Below, in pieces: positions 1 to 12,336 of a stretch of DNA of 64,000 nt. Position 1 is the first letter of the stretch, and each line of letters opens with the position of its first letter. Source of the stretch: Porphyra umbilicalis (lineage: Eukaryota; Rhodophyta; Bangiophyceae; Bangiales; Bangiaceae); assembly GCA_002049455.2 (NCBI GenBank), contig KV918983.1, forward strand, positions 1 to 64,000, read 5' to 3'. Position numbers and translations under genes: made by a program. The notes under the pieces are model-generated. The model was not told where the DNA came from and ran no database searches. It saw only the letters and a list, made by a program, of their open reading frames with translations.

Positions 1-1059
1 GTGCGCGTCACGGCACGGCGGAGAGCCGGCTGGGCGGTTCAAAAGGCGTCGTCTGCGGGCTGCGACTCGGGAGCAGCGAATCGAGTGGTTGAGCGCTGGG
101 GTGCTCCGAGAGCGGTTTTTGGACGTCTCGATTTAGGTTAGGAAAAGCCTCGCGCCAAGCTTAGGGAATCACAGAATGGACCTTAGGTAGGCGGCGGATG
201 CATGGCGCTTCGTTTTCGTGACCCAGGGAGAGTGCCTGTGGCGACTGCTGCTGCATGACCTCCGGTCCGAAACACGCTATGTTTGAAGTGGCGCCAACTT
301 TGTGGCGCTGACATGAGCTTGGCGTGGGGGACAAGCCATGTGGCGCCACCAACTCATATTGAGCTGTCTTGGACCGACGTGAAGCGCTCCATGTGTCCTC
401 CGTTGAGATGGATCATGGGAGACATCGTAGAACCGTCGCCGGCGAGGCGTACGTTTCCATGTACGCTGCGCTTGGGCTGGGACACGGGCCTGTCTGAACG
501 TGTCGGCCCCGCCAAGCCCCCAAACGTGTGCGCGTGCCGTTGCAGCGGCTGTCTTTCCCGACCGCCCCGCCGGTGGGTGAAGGTGCGACGGTCGTGCCGG
601 CGACACCGCCGTGCAGTTTTTTGTTTTTTGGCCATACCTTGTATGTACCTTGTCTGCCGTGGTTGGCATCATGGTGATTGTGCTCGCCGCGCACCCTGGC
701 GCGGAAGTCGAGGCGGTGATGACAGCGGCGGCCAATGGCGAACGCTGCTCTACGCACAACATTGCCGACGAGTAGAAGCGACCGGTCGCTCTTGTGATGG
801 GATTCCCGAAAATAGACAACGTTGTGCCCGTACCTGTACTACCAGCTGTACAAGATAACCACAAGAAAAACAATCATTCTCGCGGGTCGTCTCCCTACAT
901 TGTGCCGCCCCGCCACAGGCTTGGCGCATAGAAAAGGCGGAAAACACAAGCAGCCATGGCGCCGTACCGCCATGCACAAAAAAAAACACCCTACAAAAAC
1001 CACCGCAACCCCCGACACGGGGCTCGACACGGCTATGGCAGTCGCGAGCATACCCCGCG
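1..1059. other. No gene recognised
   Basis: About 1 kb at the left edge. Open frames exist on both strands but give basic, low-complexity translations with no family signature. An A-run near 968-978 lies just downstream of the minus-strand gene and could belong to its 3' flank. The repeated word GTGGCGCCA near 290 and 339 is noticeable but short. Confidence 0.5.
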
Positions 1060-3072
1060 TCACGCGCCAGAGCTACCCCCGGCCCCAGCCCCTCCCTCGT
1101 ACGCTCGCCACAGCGCTTGTTCCAGTGCCTGCGCCTCCGCCGCCAGCTCCGCCCGCTGCCCTGCTGCGGACGCGCGGTTGGCCAACTTACGCGCCTCCTT
1201 GCGCGCGACGCGGAGGCGGATGCCCGCCGCGCCCGCCACCGCCGCTCCGCCCCCCCCACTGATCGGCGCTGCAACGTGCGCCGCCAGCGTGGCCACCCGC
1301 ACCTCCGCCTTGGCCGCATTGACCGCGTCCCGGTGGGTGGCGGCCCACTCCTGCCGCTTGGCCATCCCCGCCGCGCGCGCGGTAGTGTCAACGGCGGCGA
1401 GGACGGTCGGCCCGGCGGCAAGGGCCACCTCCTGCTTGAGGGCGACGCTCTTGGCGCGCCGCACCGCGCGGGACACGTAGGCTGCGCGGAGGTTGGAGAG
1501 CCGCGACGACTGGGCAGGGGAGTCACATGTGCGCAGCCTTTCGGCATTGTCGGCTGACCACCGCTCGGTGGCCGCGGCGTTGGCCGCTTCCACGGCCGCG
1601 GCGACGCGGGCCATCGCCGCCGCGCCGCCGTCACTGGGTAGAGGGTGCTGCGGCGCGTGCACGGGAAGAGCGACGTTGTCAACCGCGTCGTGCGGGACGG
1701 GGCCCGCCGCCATCGGCCCACTGACCGTTGTGTGGGGCGGCGGCACGCCGGGCGGCCACGAGGCCGGCAGAGGTCCGGCAGGCACCACTAGAGCGTCCAG
1801 TGCAGCCACCGCGGACGCCCAGGGCAAGTCCGTGTCACCCTGCGACCCGTCAGACGGGGGGCTGCCTGACTGCGCCACGGAGTCGGAAGAGGACGTGACC
1901 GCTGGGTCCGGCTGGAAAAAGGAGCGGGGCTGCTGAGCCAGCGTGTTCCCTTGGTTGGAAAGGCGACTGGGTACAGCGCGGGGTGTAGTGGTGGGAACAG
2001 GCTCAGCGTCCGCAGTGCCATTGTGGTCGTCGGTGTTGCCCACCCTCATGTCGGCAGGCCCGAAGAAGAGATGCGGCCGCGGCTCCGGCATGTCGTGGAG
2101 GGGTGGCACGGGTGACGCGTTGGGCACACTGCTGCCACCAATGACCGCCGGGTTGGTGGCCAAAGGCGTGCCGCCAGGCGCTTGATTGCCGCCCGTGGCC
2201 AGCCAGGACGGCGGCACGGATGACGGCCGCGGGCGACCCACAGGGAGCATCGATGCGCTTGACGCTGCCGCCCCCGCCAACAGGTCTTGATCGCCACTGA
2301 CGACGGGCGGGCCAAACGTCCATGGCAAGCCCATCTGTTGCGCGGACGTCCACGGCGCGCTTGACGTGGGCAACCCGACCGGCAAGCCCAAACCTGCACC
2401 AACGGCGGGGTGGGCCTCCCGACCACCAATGCCGCCACCGCCACCGCCGCTCCACGGCTCACCTGCCGTGCCTTCCATCGGTTGGAGATGAATGCTCGGC
2501 GGCGGCGCATAGCCAAACGCGGCGGGCGCCGCCCGGGTCGGCGCCGTCGATCCACTCGCCGCCTCCGCCGCCGCAACGACCTCAATAACACCTGGCGACG
2601 GCGCGACATTGCCGGGCTGCGGGACGGGCCAAAATGGGCTCTCCACCCCCGCGCCGGGGCTGTAGGTCAGCGCAGGGCCAGGGGCAGGCGCACCCCCCCC
2701 GTTGTGAGACAACGGACCGGGCCGCCACCAGGTTGCAGCGCCCGCGAGCTGGGTCGACGCTTGCGGCCCGGAAAAGTCGTCCAGGGCCATGCCCGCCCGC
2801 TGAGGGGGAAGGCTCCGCGCGTCGCCGATAGAGGGGATGAGCGAAGCAGGCACAGCGTCCATGGCGGCCGACGCCTGCGGGGGATGCCCACCGTCTAGGA
2901 ATGCGTTTGGGACGGGGGGGGCGTGCACGCCGTGTGGAGGAAGAGAGGGGGACAAAAATACATGCGAGCTGGGCAACCGAGAGTTCGGCGGCAAGACGTC
3001 CGCCTCGGGCGCCATGTTAGCGTCCGCGAGCTCCCGGTGCCCACGCGCACCCGGTGCCCCGCTGGGGTCCAT
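1060..3072 (-). CDS. Disordered Pro/Ala/Gly-rich hypothetical protein
   Basis: I do not recognise a family. From the ATG at 3072 this single open frame gives about 670 residues, whereas frames on the opposite strand are short. Residues 1 to about 470 are rich in Pro, Gly, Ser and Ala with scattered aromatic residues, as in disordered scaffolds. The last 170 or so residues are Ala-rich with regular Arg, Glu and Lys and heptad-like spacing, suggesting a helical or coiled-coil tail that ends in a Gly/Ser-rich stretch. The frame stays open upstream of 3072 but without another ATG, so 3072 is the first credible start. No membrane segment or signal peptide is visible. In DNA this GC-rich a long open frame can be accidental; balanced composition and the structured tail are the reasons for keeping it. 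Confidence 0.5.
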   Translation of the reverse strand: MDPSGAPGARGHRELADANMAPEADVLPPNSRLPSSHVFLSPSLPPHGVHAPPVPNAFLDGGHPPQASAAMDAVPASLIPSIGDARSLPPQRAGMALDDFSGPQASTQLAGAATWWRPGPLSHNGGGAPAPGPALTYSPGAGVESPFWPVPQPGNVAPSPGVIEVVAAAEAASGSTAPTRAAPAAFGYAPPPSIHLQPMEGTAGEPWSGGGGGGIGGREAHPAVGAGLGLPVGLPTSSAPWTSAQQMGLPWTFGPPVVSGDQDLLAGAAASSASMLPVGRPRPSSVPPSWLATGGNQAPGGTPLATNPAVIGGSSVPNASPVPPLHDMPEPRPHLFFGPADMRVGNTDDHNGTADAEPVPTTTPRAVPSRLSNQGNTLAQQPRSFFQPDPAVTSSSDSVAQSGSPPSDGSQGDTDLPWASAVAALDALVVPAGPLPASWPPGVPPPHTTVSGPMAAGPVPHDAVDNVALPVHAPQHPLPSDGGAAAMARVAAAVEAANAAATERWSADNAERLRTCDSPAQSSRLSNLRAAYVSRAVRRAKSVALKQEVALAAGPTVLAAVDTTARAAGMAKRQEWAATHRDAVNAAKAEVRVATLAAHVAAPISGGGGAAVAGAAGIRLRVARKEARKLANRASAAGQRAELAAEAQALEQALWRAYEGGAGAGGSSGA

Positions 3073-6011
3073 GCGCTCGGGCCGTACAAAGCTCAACAAA
3101 CAAGGGGGTGGTCGTCCGACGGTCGCCAGGGTGCCGGTTGGTAGGGGCCGTGTGGAAGATGGGGAGAGGACGAGCCTTGCCGCCAGTGAATGGAGATGCA
3201 CGAGCAGTCGATGCGCGCTTGGGGCCTTGGCGGGTGGTGCTCGGCTCCCCTCGTTGTCCACGCGCGGTCCGCGCTCTTGAGCAGTGTGCGTTGACGGCGC
3301 GTTGCCGCCACCGAATGCCGTGCGCGTGCGGACAATTGCGAGAGAATCAATCGGCAGCGACAGGTCTGCGTGTCGCGTGCCCGCTACTGTAGGGGTGTAC
3401 GACTTGGAGGCCCGTCGGCACCCGATGACACTCGCAACGGGGGCGGCAATACCCTACCGTCCGACGGTGACCGAGGGTGACGTGGGGGCACGAGTGTCAA
3501 GAATAGCTCCCCGACGGCAGCGTGGCACGGTAACTACGGTGCCGACCAGTAAAATTCCCGTGCGTCCCAGCGGCGCACGTCCACCACACAGGCGGGCGGG
3601 GCCCCCTTCAGCGCGACGCCCCTGGCGCACCCTGCGACGAGGAGTGCCTGTGGCGGCACCTAGAGGTGCTCCACTCAGCCGCGCTCGGAAGGATCAGCAG
3701 GCGGCGGATGGAACACCCTCACCGGTGGGGGGCCAACACACGGGGTCAACAAATCACGCGCGCGCACACGAGAGCCGAGCGTCTTCTCCTCTCTCCAGCC
3801 CCGATGTGCAGCGGTGCGTGTACGCGACGGAGTCAGGCTCTCGGGTGTGGCCGCCCCGCCTCCCTCCTCGCAGCGCTCAAGTACACGCGGCTCGGCTGCG
3901 CCGCGGGCGGCTGGAGCGGTTGAGGGTGAGCTCTGGGTAGATCTCCGCCGTGCTGTCCCCGCCCACCGTCCCTCCTCTGCCCGTCATCCCGCCTACTCCC
4001 CACCCACCCCCCCCTCCCCCGACAGTGCAGCCCCATGACACACAAACAAGGCGTACAGCCTGGATCCGCCAGAGAGAAGACAAGGGGGAACGCCAACGCG
4101 CCGCTACGTCACCGGCGCTCGTGTCGGGGGGCGGTGGGGGATCGGCGGGGTCCAAAACATGCTACTGCACTCAGCACCCGCGCGCGTGTGGCCGGCGGGC
4201 GCCGACGGTGACAACGGGTGGTGCCGCGGCTCGGATCGGGGGGAAGCACGCAAAGTTGCCTGGATGCCAGTATGGAGCGGCACGCGCCACGCCTGCCGCT
4301 TCACGGGGGCGCCTAATGGGCTGTGGCGAGCGCCGTCAAAGTCGCCGCAAGCGGGCCGCAACGGGGCCACGCACGCACATTGGCGTCAGCTCGCCAAGCC
4401 AGTTTCTTGGCCCCGCGGATGCTGACAGGACCGGTGGGGGGTTCGCCGCCGACCATTGGGGCCTGTGTTTGCCAACATGGAATGGCGGGCGGGGTGCTCG
4501 GGCCGCCCACGCTGAATCCAGCGCGCAGAGAGGCCCACAGGTCCCTTTGCGCAGGGGTCCGATTGGGTCGCCCTGAAGGGTCTCTACGCCCATTTTCAGC
4601 AAGCCTCGCCGGAGGGCAATCGTTGGCCATGCCCCCTATCCGCACACGTGGCGGCTGCTGCAGGCTGAGCCCGGCGTGCGCAGTGTGAGGAGTCAGGTGG
4701 CGCCCCATTGGGCAACGTCAGAGGGCCATCCTTCCAACTGGTTGAGGTTGGTGGTCGAGATCGCGAGACGGGGTCGAAGCAGAGCTGCCATCATGGTTGC
4801 TGGGGGGCCCCACGGTCGACTCTTTTGCGCCCCGAGCACAGGAAGAGGCAGGGCACCGCCAAAGACCGCCTGGGCGCCCAGCCCGGGCTTGGACGCGGAC
4901 ACGGTGCCCCGCGCGAGGGCCGGGGACTGGCACCGGTAGAGGCGGTACCGCGCGGCGGCGCAGATCCTGGGTTGGGGGGTGCGGCGAAGGGGTGTACGCC
5001 CACCAACTGGTTAAAGCGCTCCAGACCTGTGGGACCAACACCCGCAATGTCAACAATTGAAGGGACGTTGTTGACGCGGCACTGCCTGCTGCTGGCCACT
5101 CGTGTAGCCAAAGTGGACGGGGCTGCTGATCGCGGGCGCGGCAGGGGCCCGATGCTGGAGTCGTCAGCGAGTACGGTATTGAAAGAATGACACATAGAAT
5201 ATGTGGTTGGTTTGGTTGGGGAGTGATGGTTCTGTCTCAGGCTGTCTCAGGCTATCCTATTGGCTGCTGTGCGTTTCCACTGACAACAAACAGGCGCGGA
5301 CGTGGGAGAATCCTGGCAGGAGGCGGCTCTGTTTGTGGGGGGCGGTGGTGTGGTCAACAGAGCCCTGACGTCAGCTGGCCGGGGGCCTGACAACTTGCAA
5401 TCAGTACCGTACCAACGCAACGATGCGTGCGGGCCAATCAGAGTCTGCGCTTCCCGTTGCTGCAATGAGAGGTGGCTGAATTTTCGAGACTATACAACAA
5501 GTGATGCTAAATTCAAGTTTTAGGGTGATGTTAATATGAAACAATTTGACATACAAACGACCACAACAATCGTTGACGTGGTCGACGTGGTCCTTTCTGC
5601 CGTTTCTTGGCGCACTCGTGCTCTCAGCGTTCATTGGCTGAGCAAGGCGACGGCGGCTGGCGTACACCACGAATACCGGCACGTTGCAATCGTTTACACG
5701 TGGAGGGATCCCATCCACAACCGACGGCCGGCAGCTTCCATGCTTGGGCCCCGCCGTCTCTGGCCAGTGCCAGCCCAGGCCGCCCGCCCGCCGTCGTCCT
5801 TGCCGCCCCCCCCACACCACGTGACACGACGTCGTGGCCGTGCGCGGTCGTCCCGTCCGCCCACTCCTCCGCCGTGCCACGGTGCCGTACCCCGACTCGA
5901 GCGCAGCTCGCGCCCGTCTTGTGGCATCTGATCTGTCGCTGCCTATCCTCTTCACCGCCCGCCCTGTGTGCACCTTTGGTGGACGGTGGGTGAGGCCGCC
6001 CGCGCTGCGGC
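3073..6011. other. Intergenic region, no gene recognised
   Basis: About 2.9 kb between the minus-strand disordered protein and TIM17. Open frames on either strand are short and low-complexity. GC falls around 5170-5660, where there are A/T-rich patches and several copies of ATTGGCTG/CCAAT-type words, some of which could belong to the TIM17 upstream region. I see no transposase fragment or clear terminal repeat. Confidence 0.5.
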
Positions 6012-7034
6012 ATGCAGGAGGTCGACCACAAGCGGGAGCCATGTCCCCACCGTATCATTGATGGTACGTTGATCGGCCCCGGGGGGGAGCTGTCGTCACC
6101 CTGTTGGTCCATGGCTAAGGTAGCGCACGCTACTTGTGCGGAGTGTGGGCCGGCAGTGGGTGACATTGTGGGCCATGTCGTGCGATGCGACAGCCGTGGT
6201 GTACCTATTTTTCACCTGCACGGCGGCGGCATGCGTAGCGTTGACTGTAGCGGCCAGCTGCGAGTCTCGTGTGAAAGGGTTTTGTTGCCTGCCTTTTCCA
6301 CCTCCCGTGTCGTCCGCGGTGCCGTGAGACCTGACGACCTGTGTCCCTGTCTCGTTGATGTCTTTTTCTGACCTGTGCACACCGACTTGCTCTCTTGGGC
6401 TTGGACTCTATCACGCTCTCACCGCACCACGTCCCCCCCCCCCCCTCTTCATCCCCCGTGTAGATGTCGGCGGCGCCTTTGCCATGGGCGCCATTGGCGG
6501 CACCATCTGGCACTCGATCAAAGGCGCGCGGTCGTCGCCGTCGGGCGCCCGCTTCCGCGGCGCCATCGACGCGGTCAAGCTCCGCGTCCCCGTCCTCGGT
6601 GGCAGCTTTGCCGTATGGGGCGGCCTCTTCTCCACCTTTGACTGCGCGCTCGTCGGCCTCCGCGGCGTGGAGGACCCCTCAACTCGATCGCCGCGGGCGC
6701 CACGACGGGCGGGGTGCTTGCCGTGCGGCAGGGCGGCCGCGCCATGTTTCGCGGCGCCGCCGTGGGGGGGTGCTCCTCGCCCTAATTGAGGGCATGGGCA
6801 TCCTCATGGTGCGCGTGTTGGCCGACGTGCCCGCCGAGGCGGGCATGGAGGGGGGGCGGGAGGAGCTCGCAACGGCCATGGCGGCGGCCAAGCGCGACGC
6901 GGGGAGGGGGGGGGGGGTCGGGGAGTGGCGGCGGCGGCGGCGCCCCGTGGTCGGGCGCGGGCGACGTGGCCGACGATGGGCTCGCGAGCGTCGGCAAGTG
7001 GGCGGCGGGCAAGGAGGGCGCGAGGAATTACTAG
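6012..7034 (+). CDS. TIM17: Mitochondrial import inner membrane translocase subunit Tim17
   Basis: Tim17 is a four-helix subunit of the TIM23 presequence translocase in the mitochondrial inner membrane. Exon 1 (6012-6063) encodes [17 protein letters not shown] and ends at a GTACGT donor. The intron is 6064-6463 with a TAG acceptor, and exon 2 resumes with [13 protein letters not shown]. Hallmarks seen are REPCPxRI, the GGAF/GxxGG glycine-rich helix, [16 protein letters not shown], and later [11 protein letters not shown]. The protein would be about 207 residues, slightly longer than usual, with a hydrophilic tail ending [12 protein letters not shown]. The frame changes three times, each at a C or G run (about 6674-6680, 6763-6771 and 6901-6919). 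Because the protein is conserved on both sides of each change, these look like run-length errors rather than decay. The gene is convergent with CTR9. Confidence 0.93.
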
Positions 7035-7440
7035 GGGTGGTCCCCGCCCGCCTGGGCGGCGGGCGCCCAAGGGGGCAGCGCCGCGCCCCGCCCGCGCCGG
7101 CGGTGGGAGGCGGGCGACGGGGAGGGGCGCCGCCGCTTGCGGACCAAACAGTCTCTTGGGGACGCGGCAGGATCGCCGCGGACGCCAACGTCTCTTTTTT
7201 TTTTTTTGTACAACACGGACCGTCTTTCCGCGCTGCGTTGCTGTGTGTGGCTACGGCGCTGCCCGCTCGGCCTGTGGCGGCTCCGCCGGTGCGCCAAACA
7301 TTCGTCCTGTCTGTTGTAGCCGACCGTGGACCACCACGCAGCGGCGCGTCTGCCGCAACGGCGCCACGCCCCCCCCCCCTCCCGCCTCAATCGCTGTCCT
7401 CCCGCGCCCGCTTGTGGGCGGCGACGGCGCGCCACCCCCA
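7035..7440. other. Convergent intergenic gap between TIM17 and CTR9
   Basis: About 400 bases between two stop codons that face each other, presumably holding both 3' UTRs. A T-run lies at about 7193-7207 and C-runs near 7372 and 7448. No AATAAA is evident. Confidence 0.5.
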
Positions 7441-8357
7441 TCACTGTCCCCCCCCCCCCCCCCTGGTCCCCTCCCGCCGCCCCCCCCCGCCGCCGCCCAC
7501 CGCCGCACCACCCCCACCGCCGCCACCCGCCGCCGTCCCCCCCGACGCGTCCGACGCGGACGCGTCACGCGCGCGCTTGACCCCCCCCCCCCCGACGGCG
7601 GCGGCGGCGGCGACGCACCCCCCCCCGACGGCGGCGGCGGCGGCGGCGGCGACGCGCCCCCCCCGACGGCGGCGGCGGCGGCGGCGGCGGCGACGCGCCC
7701 CCCCCGACGGCGGCGGCGGCGGCGGCGGCGGCGACGCGCCCCCCCCCGACGGCGGCGGCGGCGGCGGCGGCGGCGACGCGCCCCCCCCCGACGGCGGCGG
7801 CGGCGGCGGCGGCGGCGACGCGCCCCCCCCGCCCCCCCCGCTGCCGTCGCTGGCGCCCCCCCCCCCACCACCCCCCCCACCGTCACTGTCCCCGCCGCCG
7901 CCCCGCGGGCGCGGGGCGGCGAGCTCGGGCGGGGGGCTCCCGTCGCTGCTGCTCGCGCGCGGCGGCGGCCGGCGGGCGGCGGCGGGGACGGGCGCCCCCC
8001 CCCCGCCCCGTCGCCGCCGCTGCCGGCGCCGGCGCCGTCGCCGGCGCCGTCGCTGTGGCTGGCGCCCCCCCCTCCTCCTCGTCGGGCACGGAGATGACGC
8101 GCTTGCGCAGCAGCGTCGGCGGGCGCGGCCGCGCCGGCGCCGCCGGCGGCGGCGTGTCCCCGCCCGACTCGCTGCCACTCGACCCGCCCCCACCCCCGTC
8201 GGCCGCCGCGGCGGCGGCGCCGCCCCCCCCCGCGCCCGTGCGGCGGATGCGCACGCCGCCATCCTCCTCGTCGGTCGGCGGCGGGGAGTCGCCCCCCCCG
8301 ACTCGCCCCCCACCGACGGCGCCGAGTAGTCATCCGACGACGCAGACGCGTCGCTGT

Positions 8358-8399
<42 letters not shown>

Positions 8400-11300
8400 G
8401 CCCCCGCGGCCGCCCCCGCCCGCGCCGCTCCTTGCGCGCGGCGGGGCGGCCGCGGGGGCGCCCCCCCGCCCCCCCCGCGGCAACGCCGCGGCGGCGGCGG
8501 CCGCGCGGCGCCGCCGACGTGCCCCCCCCCCCATCCGACGAGCCGCTGCCGCGCGCCGCACCCGCCCCGTCAGACCCGTCGCTGTCCACGGCGCCGTCGG
8601 CGGCGGTCGAGCGGCGGCCGCGCGCGGCGCGCGCCTCCCGCTCCTCCGCCGCTTTCCGCTCCCGGACGGCGAGTTGTTCGGCCATGGCGGCGGCGACGCG
8701 GCGTTCCTCCTCGGCCGCCTCGGCGGCAGCGGCGGCGGCCGCGTCGGCAGCCGCCGCGGCGGCAGCGGCAGCGGCGGCGCGCCGACGCGCCGCGTCGGCG
8801 CGCCGCGTCGCCGCCTCCTCCTCCTTGGCGAGGGCGGCTTCGCGGGCCACGACCGCCCGCCGCGCGCGCGGTGGAGCCACTTGCCGTGCGCGGCGGCGGC
8901 GGGGCCGACGCCGCCGCCGACGTTTGCAACGCGGCCGAGGAGGCCCCGCGCGAGCTCATAATCGGCAATCGCGGCGGCCGCGAGCTTGGACGGCGGCAGC
9001 GGCCGCCCGCGGGCGCCCCGGGGGACGCCCCCGAGCCCGCCCGCCGACGACGCGGCTGCGGTCGGCCCGCCGAGCCCGCCGACGGCGGGGGGTCCCCCCC
9101 GGCCGCCACGGGTGGCGGCACGCCCCCCCGCCCCCACCCCCCCCCCCCCGCCCCCCGCCGCGTCCATCGTTGTGTGCCCCCGCGCCTCGAGGGCCATCCC
9201 CAGGTTGTACACGTGGCTCGGCACCCACGGGGCGAGGCGCAGGGCGGCGGTAAACGCGCCGACCGCCTCGGCGGGGCGGTCGGCGCCGAGGAGCGCGCGG
9301 CCAGTGACGGCCGCCAAGTCGGCCGACGCGGGCACGTCCGCCGCCGCCGCCGCGTACGCGTCGGCCGCGTCGGCGTAGCAGCGGCGGGCGGCTTCCGGGG
9401 TGGCGGCGGCGCTGCCGCCCGCCGCCCCGAGGCCGCCCGACCGCCCGCCGGCGGCGCCAATGGGGGTGGCGGCGCCGCCCCCCCCCCCCCCCCCGGGCGC
9501 CCGCCGCGCCGCCGCGCGCGCCTCGTCCCCCTGCAGCAGCAGCACGTGGCCGAGGTTGACGGCCGCGAGCGACGCGGCGACGGGCTCCCCCCCCCCCCGC
9601 ACGTCGGCGAGCACCTCCCGCGCCGCCGCCAGCCGCCGCACGTGCGCGAGGTAGACGCCCGCGAGCAGCGCGGCGGGCGCGTTGCGGGGCTCCCGCCCGA
9701 GCAGCCGCGCCGCGCCGAGCGCCGCCCGATCGAGCATCCGCCCCCGCCGATCCCGCGCGAGGCCGTCGACGCACGCCAAGTAAAAGGTGACGACCGCCAC
9801 GCCGCCCGCGTCGTCGAGGCGCATGTGCGCTTCGAGGAGGCCCTGCACCTCCCCGAGCGCGCCGCGCGCGCGGAGGGCGGCCGCGAGGGCGGTGACGGCC
9901 AAGCCCCGCTCCGCGAGCGTCGTGGCGGCGGGGGGGGGGGGGGGGCGCCGGGCCCGCCGTCGCCCCCGCCGCCGGCCGACGTGGCCGACTCGACGGCGGC
10001 GCGGAGGGCAGACAGCTCCCCGTCCGCGTCCCCGTCGCGGCTGGCCGCGTCGGCGAGGAGCAGGCGCGCGGGCACGAGGTCGGGGGACGCGCCGAGGAGG
10101 GCGCGCAGCAGGCGGGTGGCGGCGCCGAGGCGGCCGGCGGCGAGGCCCACCGCCGCCGCATTGACGGCGAGGGCGACCGACGAGGGGAGGAGCAGCACCT
10201 CGTCTGCCAGCAGCTCGACGAGGTCGGGCGGCGGCGGCGCCGCCGCGGGCGCCGAGCCCCCATTGGCAACGGCGACGCCGCCCATGGCCACGTCCCCGTC
10301 CGCGTCGGTCGCAGCGGCCGCCGGCGGGACCGTCCACCGCGCGTCCATGCCCGCCGCCACCCGCGCGTCGTCGGCCGCCGCCGCCAGCGTCGCGACGAGC
10401 GTGGCCGTCAAGCCGAGGCGCAGGCGCAGGGCGAGCATGTTGCACCGGAGGCCCGGCACCACCCGCGTCGCGCCATCGTCGGTCCACGCGTCCGCCGGCG
10501 GCGTGGCGTCCGCGTCCGCGCCGGCGGCCGTGGCCGCCCCCCCGCCGGCCCGTCTTCCCCGCTGCTGTCGGCCGCCCCCCCTCCCTCCCCCCCGCCGGCG
10601 GGTCGGCGACCGCCTCCCCCCTGGCGTGCCGCACGAGCACCCGCAGCGCGCGGGCGTACGCGTCGAGGCCCGCCGCCGGCTCCCGCTCCTCGAGCAGCTG
10701 CCCATACTCAACGAGCGACGGCACCGCCTCGAGGGCCTCGGCCGGGGCGCCCGCCGGGCGCGGCGGGAGGCCCGCCCCCTCCCCCGCCCCGGCACGCCGA
10801 GCACCTCCCCCAGCAGCGCCGCCGCGCGCCGGCGGAGGGCCGCAACGCGCTTCCCCCCCGCCCCGTCCGCCTCGGCGCCCGGCCCCGCCGCCGCCGGCGC
10901 GCCCGCCTCCTCCAACGCCCCCGCCCAGCGGGCGAGCAGCACCCCCGTCACGCGGCGCGCCTCGTCGCCCCCACCACCGGCGGCGAGCACCCGCTCCAGC
11001 GTCGCCACCGTCGCCGCCGCGCCGGCGGGGCCGTCGGTCGCCTCGACGCCGCGGGCGAGGCGGAGGCGCGCCAAATTCACCGCCGCCGTTGCGGTCGTTG
11101 CGTCGCCGCCGCCGCCGCCGCCGCCGCCGGCGGTACCCCCCCCCGCCCCCCCCACCGCCGTCGCCACGCCGACCGCCGCCGCGTACAACACCTCTGCCGC
11201 CCCCAACCGCCCCTGCGCGTGCGCCGTGCGCGCGCGCACGAGGCCGACTTCGGCGGCAACGGCGGCGCCGGCGGGCGTCGTTACTCCGCCGCCGCCCACG

Positions 11301-12147
11301 GCGGGGGTGCTGCCGACGGGGGGGGCAGCCCCCCCCCCCCCCCCCCTCCTCCCCAACCGCCGGGCCGAGCGCCGCCACCGCGCGGGCGGTGAGGCTCTTG
11401 GCGGCAACGGCGTCGCCGCCGCGCAGCGCCACGTCTGCGAGGAGGCCGAGCACCCGCGCGTCGCCGCCGCCGCCGCGCGCAACCGCCGACCGGAGGGCGG
11501 CAACGGCAACGCGCACGCCGTCGGCCGTGCCGTCGGCCGCGTGCGCCGCGGCAGCGACGAGGAGCGCTTCGACAGCGTCGCAGGGGCGCCCGCCGGCGAT
11601 GGTGGAGGGGGGGGGGGGGGGGGGGGGTCCCCGTCGCCGCCATCCTCCTCCGCCGCCGCCGGGGGGGGGGAGCGCCGAGGGGGCGTCGGCCGCCGCCACC
11701 GCGCGGATGGCGAGCGCCTTGGCGGCGGCCGCCGCGGCGGCAGCGTCGGCAGGGCTCTTGGCCGCCGCCGCCCGCCGGCCGACCGCCGCCGCGAGCGCCG
11801 TCCACGCGCCCGGCGGGCACACCCACCCCGCGAGGGCGCGGGCGAGGAGCCCCACCGCCGCCGTGTCTGGGTCCCCCCCCCCCCCCCCCCCCCCCCCCCA
11901 CCGGCGGCGCGTCGAGCGCCGCCGCCGCCGCCCCCAGCAGCGCGCCGACGCCCCCACTCCCCACGTCCACGGCGTTGGCAAATTCCGACCGCGCCATCCC
12001 CCCGTCGCCCTCGAGGAGGTAGGTCCAGCCCTTGGCCTCCCACACCGCCGCCGCGTTGACGTCGACCGACTGGGCCGACGTGAGCCGCGCGCGCGCCAAA
12101 TCCAACTGCGCGCCGGCGGTCGCCGAGCCGCCGCCCCCGCCACCGCC

Positions 12148-12181
<34 letters not shown>

Positions 12182-12286
12182 CCCGCCGCGCCCGCGCGGG
12201 CGGCGGCGAGGATGTGGGCGCCCCCGAGGGCGGCGAGCGTCACCACCCGCGGGGCGACCGGGGCGGCCGCGCCGCCGCCGCCGCCC

Positions 12287-12336
<50 letters not shown>

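Noticed and set aside
283-858. 191-codon plus-strand frame near the left edge
   Set aside because: Cys/Arg-rich translation without motif; overlaps equally long minus-strand frames.
7251-12152. Very long overlapping open frames on both strands across CTR9 (1,634 codons minus, 1,335 codons plus from 8055)
   Set aside because: They are alternate frames with Arg/Gly/Pro-only composition; the conserved CTR9 blocks lie in other frames of the minus strand.
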